From Medicago truncatula (lineage: Eukaryota > Streptophyta > Magnoliopsida > Fabales > Fabaceae): DNA of 64,000 nucleotides. A program made the translations under genes and the position numbers. This document shows, piece by piece, positions 10,256 to 21,500 of the stretch (position 1 is its first letter; each line of letters opens with the position of its first letter). The notes beneath the pieces were generated by a model. That model did not search any database. It worked only from the letters and a program-made list of their open reading frames with translations, and was not told the DNA's origin. The stretch covers positions 35,624,494 through 35,688,493 of the forward strand of contig NC_053045.1 in NCBI RefSeq assembly GCF_003473485.1, given 5' to 3'.

Positions 10256-13231
10256 CTAAGGTTGGGCTTGCTTATACAGCTGTTCTAAGAGATACTTGAT
10301 CTGTTCATCTTTCTTTTTAAGTAGCTCATCCTTTTCCCTCATTCTTCTTACATGCCCAGCATGAATCCTTGCAGCTCTTGTGATATACTCTTCTTCAGGA
10401 TAGAAAGGAGTGATGTCCAGAAGAGGTACATAATTCAGCTCTTTGTCCTTAGCTGCTTCATGCATATCATCCAAAAGCTTCTTCAGCATTGCAGAGTGAG
10501 ATGACACACATTTGGTTCTGAGTTGATCCAGCAACTCATCAAAGCTCTTCTGAAGATCTATCCACTGATCATAATAGTGAATAGGAGGTGCAGGAACTGT
10601 TCTGCGAAGAATCAGTGCCTGAATCTCATCACTAAGTCTGATCAGCTGTTCCTCTATATACTCAGACTCTAGGATATGGTCAGGGATGGGTGAAGGTTCA
10701 GTTTGAGTTGTATTTGATGTGGTTGGTTGGTCAGAGGTTAAGTCTATTATAGTGGGTGAGTCTGGTTGTTGTTGTTCTGTTGTTTGATGGTCAGGAGCTG
10801 TTTGGTCAGAAGCAACTTGTTCAGAGGCAGTTTGCTCCTGAACAGTTTGCTCAGGGATGGTTTGGGTTTCTGTTTGGGTTTCCAAAACAGTCTTTTCAGG
10901 AACTGTCTTAGAGGCCTTAGTGGGTGTTGGTTGCATTTCACCACCTAGATGTTTTTCTAAGTTGTGAAGGGTTGAAGATTCTTGGTGTTGGGGGGTTTCT
11001 GAAGTAGTTGCATCTGAAACTACTTCAGAGGCTTTTTGTGTGGTTGAGTTATGTGGTGAGTTTGTTGTAGGTTCTGGGTTGGGTTGAGGTTGTTGTACAC
11101 TAACAGGTTCAGGATTATCTGGAAAGAGTGGATGAGTAGGAGGCAAATTGAATTTCTCACAAAGTTTAATTCTATTCTTAGAAAATTCTATTTGAGTTTG
11201 CTCCCAGTCAAGTGTTCCTAAATCTGTTAGTTTGGTAGGTTTGGTTTTTAGAAGCTTGTCTATATGTTGGCTAAGGGGTTGGTCATCTGATTCTGTGGAT
11301 GATGAAGAGGGTGAAGAGGGTAGAGATGGAATCTGAGTATTAGTTGGAGCATTAGATGGATTACCTGAAGACTGAGCTTCTGGATGAACTGCTTCTGGAG
11401 CATCTGAAGCTGGTTCTGATGAAGTTGCTCCTGAAGCTTGCTTATTCTTCAAGGCTTGAGAAAGCAGAGTTGCTCCATACTTAACAGTTTCTAACTCCGA
11501 TGCTAAAGCAGCAATGTCAGGAGTAGGCACATACCCTGCAGCCTTGAGACGTTCATCCCTTTCTTCTTCATACAAAATCTTCATCCTTTTCTTCTCTGCT
11601 ATCTTGGATGCAGCAACCTCCCTAGTATACTGCTTCATTTCTTCAGTCATTTCGAAGCTGGGCATGACTATGGGCTCAGAAGTTGCAGTCCTTTTTGCTT
11701 TCTTAGGGCTTGAGTCTTCATCCCAGTTCTCTTCCAGTTCTTCCAACATTTGTGCCCTTCTTCCTTCAGCTGTCTTCAGATTTCTTGTTAAATTAGACCT
11801 TTTCCTTTTGATGGTCTGAAGAGCAGCTTCTCTTTTATTTTTGGGACTTGGAGGCTTTTCAGAAGCAGCTTGATCAGAAGCAGCTTGTTCAGAACCAGTT
11901 TGTTCAGAAGCAGGCTGTTCTGCTGTTTCTTGAGTACTCCTTGTCCTTTTTCTGATAAGAGGGACATCATCCAAATCCTCCACTTCCTCAAGAATGGTGG
12001 ACATAGCAGATTTTTCCTTCTTAGCTTTCTTATGCTTCTGAGCACCCACCTCAGTAGCATCTTCAGCAAGGTATTCTTCCTTGGTGATCTGCTTCTTTTT
12101 AGATTTTCTGCCTTTGGCCACAGGCAGATCACCACCATACATTTCTTCTGGAATATCTTTCAGGCTGATTTTCTTGTTGTAGCTCTTGTAGTAGTCCAAG
12201 ATGTAGGCCCTCTGCACATCCAGGGGATCTTTCTTGCAGATAGGGATGTGATGAGTGACTAGATCAGATATGACATCAGATTCATGCATATCTGTATCTA
12301 GTTTGCTGCATGTTGAAATCAGCCTCATCTTGACTAAGGTTGCCCCATTGATTATTTTCCCTGTGACTGCTCACAGCTTCTGATTATCATAAATACCCAC
12401 ATCTTTCAGGGCACTTAGGAGTCCTCCTTCTTGAAAGATGATGGAGAGCAGCCTTCCATAGGGAACAAACTTCCTGTTCTCCATCTGGCTCTTCTTGAGT
12501 TCCTTGATCATGTATTTAAACATATACTTGGGAACGTTCATTGTTGTTTCCTGAGAGATGGTGTGATGCAGAAAGACTTTGTGACCAAGTGAAGGTTGAT
12601 CATTTCCTCCACCTTTGGGAAAAATGTTTTCATTTTGGATCTTCAGCAGCATTTTCTTTTCCATGCTTAAGGTGCTGTAAGGCTTAGCATCCTTTGATCC
12701 ATAGATAGTGTTGTTTACTATCTCCTTCCATGGGCTGGTTCTGGGGTTAGGAATTTCTTCTCCATCGTATGTCCCAGAAGCATCCCTTCTCATGGCTTGA
12801 GCAATCACATGCTCATTGATTGTTACAGGAATCCCCATGACGTTTGATCTAATCTCAGTCCCAGTGAAGGCGAGTAGACCCATTTCTTCTCTGGTTTTTC
12901 CCTCCAAAGTAGGATCAACCAGAATCATCTGAGCTTCTTCCTGTTTAGCAGCAACTTTGTCAAACACTGAAGCTCTTACCCAGAATTGTCTGACAAGCAC
13001 TTCATAAGTAGGACCGTTGAGAAGACTGAAGTAACTCATCAGCTTCTGCTTTTTGTAGAATCTTACCAAGTCGCATCCATGATGAGTTAGAGAAGTGAAA
13101 TCCACTGGATTTTCCGCTTGAATGATTAGATCCCATTCCTCAATCGACATAGTTCTTCCTTTGATTTCATAAGCAGGAGTATCTATATCCATATTTGATG
13201 AAGAACCACCGGCAGAACTTGAAGATGCCAT
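10256..13231 (-). pseudogene. SIRE-A third ('env-like') ORF, split by one in-frame TGA
   Basis: Two frames (13231-12371, 286 aa; 12328-10256, 690 aa) are in the same phase and separated only by a TGA at 12371-12373 and 14 sense codons, so they form one ORF of about 990 codons. The N-terminal part resembles the globular domain found in third ORFs of plant SIRE-type elements (called env-like or plant transposon protein). The middle is low-complexity, rich in Ser, Glu, Gln and Pro with repeated SEQ/ASEQ/SDQ units. The C-terminus has coiled-coil-like heptads. I see no signal peptide or membrane segment, so envelope function is doubtful. It starts 510 bp downstream of the pol stop. Readthrough versus mutation is undecided. 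Confidence 0.75.
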
Positions 13232-13741
13232 TGATATGAAGTGGTTTTAGGGTTCTAAAGTGTTTTGAGAGGATGAGAGAATGCGCTTACGTTCGCAGAG
13301 GGTTGAGAAGAAAATAGAAAGTGTTTGTTGTGAAGTGAGAAGTGTGTGAAATGACTTAGTGTTTTTATTAAAACGTTTGTAATTCAGAGGGGACAAACAA
13401 ACACAGCATTAATGACAAATTGGGGGCGCGTGTAAGTACGTTAAAAAGCGAATAAAAACATCATTGCCCTTTTTGTTATACTCCAATACAAATAGACCAC
13501 GTCAGAGACTCTTCAGAAAACTACCTTTTGGGTAATGGGACAGCTGTTACATAAAGTAACTGCCAACGTTCCCACTAGCCAAGCTATTCAGAAGCAAAGA
13601 ATAACACTTCTGAAGTTTTAGTGCTGACGTCATCTTCAGAAGCACATTTTCCTCAGAACCTCAGTTAAGAGCTTCTGATGAACCAAAATGCTTCTGAATA
13701 AACTTCAGAACCAAACTTCTTATTCAGAGGCAAGCAATTTT
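13232..13741 (-). other. Spacer between pol and the third ORF of SIRE-A
   Basis: No ORF. Carries several copies of the CTTCTGAA/TTCAGAAG words also abundant in the LTRs. A spacer of similar length separates the equivalent parts of SIRE-B. It may hold a splice acceptor or internal promoter for the third ORF; neither was identified. Confidence 0.5.
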
Positions 13742-16700
13742 TCAATCAGACACAAAATGCATGTTCAAATTTTTCTTAATAAAATCAAATCTTTCAACAG
13801 ACAAAGGTTTTGTAAATATGTCAGCCCATTGATGTTCAGTATCAATGAATTGTATATCTAAAATTCCTTTTTGAACATAGTCTCTGATAAAATGGTGTTT
13901 GATTTCAATATGCTTGGCTCTTGAATGTAGAATTGGATTCTTTGACAAACAAATAGCAGCAGTATTATCACAATAAATGGGAATACTGTTAGCATTGATC
14001 TGATAGTCTTCCAACTGATGTTTCATCCAAAGTAGTTGTGTGCAACAACTTGCAGCTGAAATGTACTCTGCTTCTGCTGTAGACATAGCAATAGTTGCTT
14101 GTCTTTTGCTTGCCCAGGATATCAGATTCTCTCCCAGGAATTGACAATTTCCACTGGTTGATTTTCTTTCAATCCTATCACCAGCATAATCAGCATCACA
14201 GAATCCAATCAACTTATAATCTAGGGATTTCCTATACAGGAGTCCAAGATTAGTTGTTCCTTTCAGATACCTGAAGATTCTCTTAACTGCAGTTAAATGA
14301 GATTCTCTAGGATCTGATTGAAATCTTGCACACAAGCATACACTGAATAAAATATCAGGTCTAGATGCAGTGAGGTATAACAGAGAACCAATCATACCTC
14401 TGTAAAGCTTCTGGTCTACTACTGTTCCAGTATCTTCTTTGCTTAAGGTGCAGGTTGGATGCATTGGAGTGTTCATCATTTTACAGTCTTCTAGCTTGAA
14501 CTTCTTCAGAAGCTCCTTTGTATATTTTGTTTGATGAACATATACTCCTTCTTTACTTTGGTTGATTTGAATTCCCAGAAAGAATTTCAATTCTCCCATC
14601 ATACTCATTTCAAATTCATCCTGCATTAACTTAGAAAATTCTTTGCAAAGAGATGCATTAGTAGAACCAAATATTATATCATCAACATATATTTGCACAA
14701 TCAAAATATCTTTCTTAAGAGTCTTTCTGAAGAGTGTTGTGTCAACTTGTCCTCTTTCAAAATCATTTTTAATTAAGAAATTACTTAGTCTATCATACCA
14801 AGCTCTGGGAGCTTGTTTCAAGCCATATAGTGATTTCTTAAGTTTATAAACATGGTCAGGATGCTTAAGATCCTCAAACCCAGGAGGTTGTTTAACATAC
14901 ACTTCTTCTTCAATGACTCCATTAAGAAAGGCACTTTTGACATCCATTTGATATAATATTATGCCATGATTAATTGCGTAGGATAGAAGTAACCTGATTG
15001 CTTCCAATCTTGCAACTGGAGCAAATGTTTCAGTGTAATCAATGCCTTCTTGTTGACTGTAGCCTTGAGCAACAAGTCTGGCTTTGTTTCTGGTTACTTC
15101 TCCTTGTTCATTCAGCTTGTTTCTGAATACCCATTTTGTTCCAATAATGTTCTTCTGAAAAGGTTTGGGTACCAGATCCCACACGTCATTCCTTTGGAAT
15201 TGATTTAGCTCTTCTTGCATAGCTAATATCCATCCATCATCTGAGAGAGCTTCTTCAACAGTTTTAGGCTCAATTATTGAAAGCAGTCCTATCAATGACT
15301 CTTCTTGTCTAAAATGTGATCTTGTTCTTCTAGGACTTTCTTTGCTTCCAATGATTAGCTCCTCAGGATGTGAAGATTTGTGCTTGAATTTAGGTTGAAT
15401 AACCTGCTGAGTGTTATCTTGAAAGTCCTCAGAAGCAATTTCATTCTGTGCTTTTGGGCTAGGTTCTGCTTCTGAATTAGACTCAGCTTCTGGAGTGATT
15501 TCAGCTTCTGGACTAGATTCAACTTCTGTATACTTTTCAGAATCAGAAGGTTGATCAGATTCTGATGCATCTTCAGAATCAGTTGTACCTGCATTACTTT
15601 CACTTTGCTCTGAAGTTTTACTTCCAGGCTCTCTATCATCAAATTTTACATGCATAGATTCTTCAACACATTGTGTTTCTGAATTATACACTCTGTATGC
15701 CTTTGACCTTTCAGAGTAACCTAAAAAGATTCCTCTTTGAGCCTTGGCATCAAATTTCTTCAGATAGTCTTTAGTGTTTAAGATGTAACAAGTACATCCA
15801 AACTGATGAAAGTAAGAGATATTGGGTCTTCTTCCTTTAAAGAGTTCATATGCTGTTTTCTCCAACATAGGTCTGATATAGATCCTATTTTGAATATAAC
15901 ATGAAGTATTGACTGCTTCTGCCCAAAAATGTTTAGCTAAGTTGTTTTCATGGATCATGGTTCTGGCCATTTCTTGTAAGGTTCTGTTCTTTCTCTCTAC
16001 AACCCCATTTTGTTGTGGAGTTCTAGGAGAAGAAAACTCATGGAGAATCCCATGTTTTTCACAAAAAAGTTCAAATGGCTCATTTTCAAATTCTCTTTCA
16101 GATTGTATTTGAGTGCAGAAGCTGCTAAACACTTCACATGCATAGTCTTTACTTTTAATGAATTTTACCCAAGTCCATCTGCTGTAATCATCAACAATGA
16201 CTAATCCATATTTACTTCCATATAAGGATGCAGTGTTAACTGGACCAAAAAGATCAATATGGAGTAATTCTAAGGGTCTGGAGGTTGATATAATGTCTTT
16301 AGATTTGAACGAACTTTTCACAATTTTCCCTTTCTGACATGCACCACAAAGTGCATCTGAATGATAATCATTGTTAGGCAATCCTTTGACCAGTTGTAAC
16401 TTGCTAATTTTAGAAATTAATCTCCAATTAGCATGTCCCAACCTTTTATGCCATACCCATTTTTTATCATTCATTGACAGAAGGCAAACTACCTTCTGAT
16501 CAGCCAGATCAGAGAAATTTATTTTATAGACATTCTCAACTCTCTTTCCCTTGAATGTAATGGATTTGTCATCCTTGTTAACTAGTGTGCAGTTGGTCTT
16601 ACTGAATGTTACATCATACCCATTGTCACAAAATTGACTTATGCTCAATAGGTTATGCTTCAGACCATCTACTAGCCACACATTATTAATTGAGATGGAG

Positions 16701-16882
16701 GAATTACCAATAGTACCTGTACCAATGATCTTTCCAGTTTGGTTGCCACCAAACTTCACTTCTCCTCCATCTTTCATTGTAAGGGTAAGGAACAAAGCTT
16801 TCTCTCCAGTCATGTGCCTTGAACATCCGCTGTCTAGGTACCATGACCTTTGTTTCTCTCTTGCCCTTAAGCACACCTGCAT
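13742..16882 (-). pseudogene. pol: SIRE-A pol: protease, integrase, reverse transcriptase, RNase H
   Basis: 1046 codons with copia order. The aspartic protease DSG (D17) sits in [13 protein letters not shown]. Next come the integrase HHCC zinc finger (HKRLGHAN ... CGACQKGK), the integrase core, the RT with YVDD near residues 732-735, and an RNase H ending with the ADIFTKPL motif. The integrase core lacks the usual segment holding the second catalytic Asp: the sequence passes from TQIQSERE directly to FENEPFE, although VDDYSR before it and [16 protein letters not shown] after it are intact. Pol is in the +1 frame relative to gag and overlaps it, whereas copia elements normally have a single gag-pol frame. 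The pol frame is open upstream of its first ATG to about 16918. Probably inactive integrase; RT and RNase H look intact. Confidence 0.92.
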
Positions 16883-18941
16883 TTTTGGCCAATTCAGATT
16901 TAGGTACCCATATCTTCATGGGTCCTTTTGGGTTAGCTTTGGAGGTTTTACTTTTCCTCCCTTGTACCTTAGGGTGAATGCTGAGTGGCTTCTGATCATT
17001 CAATACTTTAGGTTTGACACCTTTTGGTATTGTTTTCTCAGAAGCAGTAGCTGCTTTGTTCTTCTGATCCTTTTGTTTTGGAATTTTAGATTCTGGTTTA
17101 ATCAGATTCTGATGAACAGGTTCTGATCTTTTCAGAATTTTAATCTTTTGACTCTTAGGATCAGATTTTGTCATTACCTTGATCTTAAGATTCTCTGGCT
17201 TTGATGTGATCTCAGCCTGTGAACCTGAAGCTTCAGGTTTTGACTGAACAGCAGTTTTAGCATTTGTACCTTCAGGCACAAAAGTGGATTTCAATCCATC
17301 CTTGATACAATCACAGTAGCTCTTGAGACTGTATTCTTTGGATCTCTCCTCAGAATATCCAATCCCTTTGCCTTTGTTCTTGTATGTGCTGTAGATCATA
17401 GAAGCAACTTTGCTTCTGTCTATTCCAGCCATAATAAAATCATCCAAGGCAATCTCATGTTTATTGCCTGAACCTTTATCACATTTTTCTTGTAGCTTCT
17501 GACAAAGACTCTTGAGTCTATCTTCATATGTTGCTGATATGAGGTTAAACCCTTTGAGTTCTTCTTCAGAAGCTTTCAGTTCCAATAGAGTTGACTTTTG
17601 TTGTTTCATCAAATCAACATATTTTTCTTTTAAATCTGTCAACTCATTGGTTCTGTGTTTAAACAGTGATAAAAGTTCTTTTAGAGAATCAACAAGTTCT
17701 TGTCTAGGGATTTTGGAATATACCTCATTTTCATCTTCTGAATCTGATTCAGCTTCTGATACTGCTTCTGATGATACTGTTGCTACCAACCCAACGGCTG
17801 CCTTAGCATCATCATCAGCTTCTTCTTTATCAGAACCAGATTCACTATCCAAATCTTCCCAGGTTGCCATCAAACTCTTTTTGATTTGCTTTCTGAATTT
17901 ACTGGAGTTGAAGCTTGATTTCTTGGATTTGCCTTTAAACTTCTCCTTCTGAAGATCAGGGCAATCAGCAATGAAATGACCAGGCTTCTTACAATTGAAG
18001 CATCCCTTCTGATCTTCTTTCTTGAAGTTCTTGTAGCTACCTTTCTTGCTCAAAAATTTCTTATGCTTCCTTGCCAGATACTCAAGCTTGTTGGACAGCA
18101 TAGCCATCTTTACAGATTGATCTTCATCAGAATCTCCATCAGGTGATTCTTCTTCAGATTCACTGGCTTTGTAGGCTTTGGAAGATTTTGAGGTCTTTCC
18201 TTTAGATGGTAAAGCAATGGATTTACTCTTCTTAGAGGTTTCATGCTCATTTAGACTCATTTCATGCACTTTGAGTGAGCTAACAAGATCTTCAACACTT
18301 AAAGTATTTAGATCCTTAGCTTCCTCAATAGCAGTTACTTTGGGTCTCCATCTTGAAGGTAGGCTTCTCAAAATCTTACTAACATGATCAGAAGAAACAT
18401 AGCTTTTCTTCAGTATTTGCAATCCAGAAACTAAAGTTTGAAATCTTGAGTACATTTCTTCTATACTCTCATCATCCTTCATTCTGAAAAGTTCATACTG
18501 ATGAACTAGCATCAAAGCTTTAGCCTCTTTTACTTTCTTGCTGCCTTCAAAGTTTGCACATAGAGAAGCAAACATAGCCTTCGCAGTAGATTTGTCACTC
18601 ATTTTCATGTATTCGGTGCGAGGTATAGAAGCCACAATAATCCCTCTGATTTTGTGGTGCTTCTTGTAAAGCTTCTTCTGAGCAGGAGTATGTATTTTTC
18701 TATCTATAGCAGCTCCTTCTTCATCTAAATCCAGGTCATCAACTCCATCTTCCAGTATATCCCATAGCTCTTCATCCAATCCCATGATAAAGCTGTACAT
18801 ATTAGTTTTCCACCATGAAAACTCTTCTGGATCTCCATTAAACTTTGGAGCTTTTCCAGAGTCTGTTTTCTTGTCAGCAGTATCATAGTCATGCTTGACA
18901 CTTGTGTATTTTGGAGTAACTGATTCCTCATCTCCAGACAT
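16704..18941 (-). CDS. gag: SIRE-A gag (capsid/nucleocapsid)
   Basis: 745-codon frame starting at an ATG 56 bp inside the primer-binding site. The N-terminal half has the UBN2/retrotransposon-gag pattern of copia capsids ([14 protein letters not shown], then the [12 protein letters not shown] region). A CCHC zinc knuckle (C314, C317, H322, C327) lies mid-protein and a long, Lys/Ser/Glu-rich tail with coiled-coil character follows. The conserved linker IWVPKSE is followed by about 70 codons that run out of frame over the start of pol, so the natural C-terminus is probably lost to a one-base shift. Gag particles package the RNA and form the site of reverse transcription. Confidence 0.9.
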   Translation of the reverse strand: MSGDEESVTPKYTSVKHDYDTADKKTDSGKAPKFNGDPEEFSWWKTNMYSFIMGLDEELWDILEDGVDDLDLDEEGAAIDRKIHTPAQKKLYKKHHKIRGIIVASIPRTEYMKMSDKSTAKAMFASLCANFEGSKKVKEAKALMLVHQYELFRMKDDESIEEMYSRFQTLVSGLQILKKSYVSSDHVSKILRSLPSRWRPKVTAIEEAKDLNTLSVEDLVSSLKVHEMSLNEHETSKKSKSIALPSKGKTSKSSKAYKASESEEESPDGDSDEDQSVKMAMLSNKLEYLARKHKKFLSKKGSYKNFKKEDQKGCFNCKKPGHFIADCPDLQKEKFKGKSKKSSFNSSKFRKQIKKSLMATWEDLDSESGSDKEEADDDAKAAVGLVATVSSEAVSEAESDSEDENEVYSKIPRQELVDSLKELLSLFKHRTNELTDLKEKYVDLMKQQKSTLLELKASEEELKGFNLISATYEDRLKSLCQKLQEKCDKGSGNKHEIALDDFIMAGIDRSKVASMIYSTYKNKGKGIGYSEERSKEYSLKSYCDCIKDGLKSTFVPEGTNAKTAVQSKPEASGSQAEITSKPENLKIKVMTKSDPKSQKIKILKRSEPVHQNLIKPESKIPKQKDQKNKAATASEKTIPKGVKPKVLNDQKPLSIHPKVQGRKSKTSKANPKGPMKIWVPKSELAKNAGVLKGKRETKVMVPRQRMFKAHDWRESFVPYPYNERWRRSEVWWQPNWKDHWYRYYW

Positions 18942-18997
18942 GTTTTTCTAAAAGATCTTGAACTGTAACACGGTTAAGTGCTGTGATAACAGAGCAT

Positions 18998-19009
18998 GCT
19001 CTGATACCA
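18998..19009 (-). promoter_or_regulatory. Primer-binding site of SIRE-A
   Basis: Minus strand TGGTATCAGAGC, complementary to the 3' end of plant initiator tRNA-Met, two bases inside the 5' LTR. Standard for Ty1-copia elements. Confidence 0.95.
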
Positions 19010-19011
19010 AT

Positions 19012-20321
19012 TGAAGGTGAAAAACACAAGAAGGGGGGGGGGTTGAATTGTGTTTTCTTTTTCTCTTAAAAAATACTTCTTCTGATAAAACTTCAGAAGC
19101 AGTTTGATTGCTTCTGATGAAATGATCAGAGTCAGATTGCAGCGGAAAAGAACAGAGCAGAGAAAAGAAAGACAAAGACACAAGCAGTTATCCTGGTTCC
19201 TTCCACAACACGGAAGTAGTCCAGTCCCCCTTGCACTTCCAAGGAGATTTCACTATAATCACAAAGATTACAACTGCTCAATACTTTCTAAGTATGAGAC
19301 TTCACAAAACTATGCTCAAGCACACAAGCAAGAGTCTTCCAATGCTCAAGCACTAAGCAAGAGACTTCTAATGCTCAAGCACGCAGGCGAGAGACTTCTA
19401 ATCAAACAAAAATACAGAGAATTGAGTTTGAATTGAACACTTGATATACAATCAGTGGTGTTCACAATACAATACAGAAAAGACTCTAGACTTTGAATTT
19501 CTAAGATGTATCAAATCAGTGCAGAAATTCAGTGTGCTTTGTAGAATCAAATTGACAGAGTTTTGGCGCTTTTGAACTTATGTATATCTCTGTTTTATCT
19601 TCAAGTCTTCACTCCTTTATATAGAGGCGTGAAAGAGACGTTGAGATAATCAGCACGTCTAAAGAGTCGTTTGAAATCCTTTGATTATCCACCAGTGATC
19701 CTTTGCCTGATTTGGGTGTAGTCCTTTGAAGAATAAACTTCAAATTCATTCCCATCTTGAGTTGTACAAATTCTGCAGGCATGGCTGTTGTTTTGTCTTG
19801 TAGCGTAGACAGAAAACAGAGTAGTGGAGGTAGTGGTTGTACACTTGTACTTTGTCAACTCTATTAATGAGAGACAAGTGCTCAGTGTTATCCATATATC
19901 CGTTGATACCTCCCTTTCAGTTCTTCGTTCTTCTTTGATAAGACTGAATTGAGAATCAGCAACTTTGAATCTTCAGTTTGATTAAAGGATCAAATGTAGC
20001 TTCTGGTGAAAATATTGCTTCTGATGAAAACTTTTGCTTCTGATGAAAATATTGCTTCTGATGACTTTCTGCTTCTGATGACGTCATCTCTTCAGGAGCA
20101 GTTTAGCTTCAGGAGCAGTTTAGCTTCAGGAGCAGTTTTCTTCAGATGCTCAGAATTTCTTTTTCTTTCCATTGTTCTTCCAAGACCTATTGAAATAACT
20201 TGAGTAGCCTTTGGTCCTGTACACTTGAACAATTATTAGTAATAACCAATTGACAATTTTTAATACCTTGTTATCATCAAAACTTAATAAGGTTCATTGT
20301 GAAACACATTTTGTTCCAACA
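19012..20321 (-). repeat. 5' LTR of SIRE-A
   Basis: 1310 bp, TG...CA. Promoter TATA (CTATATAAA on the minus strand) at 19616-19624. The bZIP-type palindrome TGACGTCA at 20079-20086 lies upstream of it. About three substitutions against the left LTR. Confidence 0.95.
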
Positions 20322-20326
20322 CATGA

Positions 20327-20969
20327 TTCATCCAAGACATCCAAATTCGAAGGACCACTATTGAAATAAACACCACATCACCAAAAATCATAAAACATTA
20401 ACTATACGAGTCTTCTTACTCATTTGGTTATGTGCCCCCTCAAGCATAAGTTTTTTCATCCAAATACACTTGAACCGCTATTGACACTCAACATCAAGGG
20501 AACATGATGCCTAACCACCACTACCAGGACGACTTTTTATACAAGGAGTCGATCACCTTTAGTCAACCATTGAATGTTCTACCACTATGAGATCATGATT
20601 GGATCCCATAGAATCATCACATTAGACCAAGAGAATTCACCCAAGTAGATTAAACACCATATTCTTACTCAAAGTTTTAAGACATTAGATATATGAGTTA
20701 TCTCACTTATATGATGTGCAACATTCATATTTTCATTCAATGTGAGACTTCTGCTTACACTTGATACACCAATAATCTTCTCCTCAAGTGTGAGTTCATT
20801 TATTCATTATTTGGGTTGTCACTTTCTTTTTAACTCACTTTAATTAATTCCATTGAATATAATTTAAAAAAAAATCTTGATTATGAAAGAATCATTAATG
20901 ATTTTGCAACCATAAATGTAAGAAGAACAACATTTGTATAATTAAAAGGGCACTATTGGTTCATCCATT
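20327..20969. repeat. Repetitive-looking intergenic DNA
   Basis: Interrupted host sequence resumes here after SIRE-A. The stretch 20650-20800 (actcaaag...cacttatatgatgtgcaac...caatgtgagact...cacttgatacacc) resembles a common dispersed legume repeat, but I could not find its ends. No ORF. Confidence 0.35.
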
Positions 20970-21365
20970 GCACCAAAAATCAAAGATTTGGCCATGGTAT
21001 GAGGAATGAGTTATTGCACGTTTGTAGCTACTAAGAGTCGTTGCTTATCACATCATGTAGATGTCCATGAAGGGGGAACAATGGGTCTAAATAAATCTTG
21101 CTTGTGGAAGTTGGAATTAAATGTCAAGGATGTAATTTTTTAGTCGGATGCCAAGTTCGTGGTTGATAGTTCCCATTCTTCTTCGGTTGTTTGTTTTTCT
21201 GAGTTTAGCACTATTTTAGAGGATTTTAAAATCTCGCTTAGTCATTATTTTAAAAATTCTTATATTGATTCTCTAATACTAATTGAGAAACAAATGTGGT
21301 CGCTCACACTTTTACATTATAGTCCTATATGTATGGAACCTTTTATTATTGATGAAATGAAATAA
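20970..21365 (+). pseudogene. Decayed RNase H-like (RVT_3) domain from a LINE-type element
   Basis: Plus-strand frames contain pieces in the order expected of the RNase H-like domain found in plant non-LTR elements: WKLELNVKDVIF, then SDAKFVVDSSHS, then EFSTILEDFKISLSHYF. A stop codon falls between the first two. The rest of the reverse transcriptase is missing. Degraded, no function expected. Confidence 0.5.
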
Positions 21366-21500
21366 TTGTTTTCCACTTAACTGTACAAAGTACAAACCCC
21401 TCATCAATGGCAGTAGTCCTTTCTATTTTCCTTTTTTAACTTCACTCTACATTCACAAATTAACTAATGATAAATAAGTGTGTTAGAATTGAAAGCTAAA

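Larger units (their letters stand above)
8440..20321 (-). mobile_element. SIRE/Maximus-type Ty1-copia retrotransposon (SIRE-A), full length
   Basis: An 11.9-kb element transcribed leftwards. Two 1310-bp LTRs start TG and end CA, and perfect 5-bp target duplications CATGA lie at 8435-8439 and 20322-20326. A primer-binding site matching initiator tRNA-Met adjoins the right (5') LTR and a polypurine tract adjoins the left (3') LTR. The order gag, protease-integrase-RT-RNase H, then an extra ORF downstream of pol defines the SIRE/Maximus lineage. Reading the LTRs side by side I saw three substitutions (near 8600, 9057, 9251 of the left LTR), so insertion is recent. Gag and pol are in different frames, integrase lacks a catalytic segment and the third ORF has an in-frame stop, so this copy is probably not autonomous. 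Confidence 0.95.

Noticed and set aside
10747..12262. Several 60-130 aa frames on either strand within 10.7-12.3 kb
   Set aside because: Shadows of the low-complexity third ORF of SIRE-A.
10256..13231. True viral-type envelope gene
   Set aside because: No signal peptide, membrane anchor or cleavage site is seen; 'env-like' is positional naming only.
16864..16872. Ty1-style programmed +1 frameshift site
   Set aside because: The codon after CTT is AAG, not the rare AGG of Ty1; a plain one-base indel is simpler. Kept only as a weak idea in the findings.
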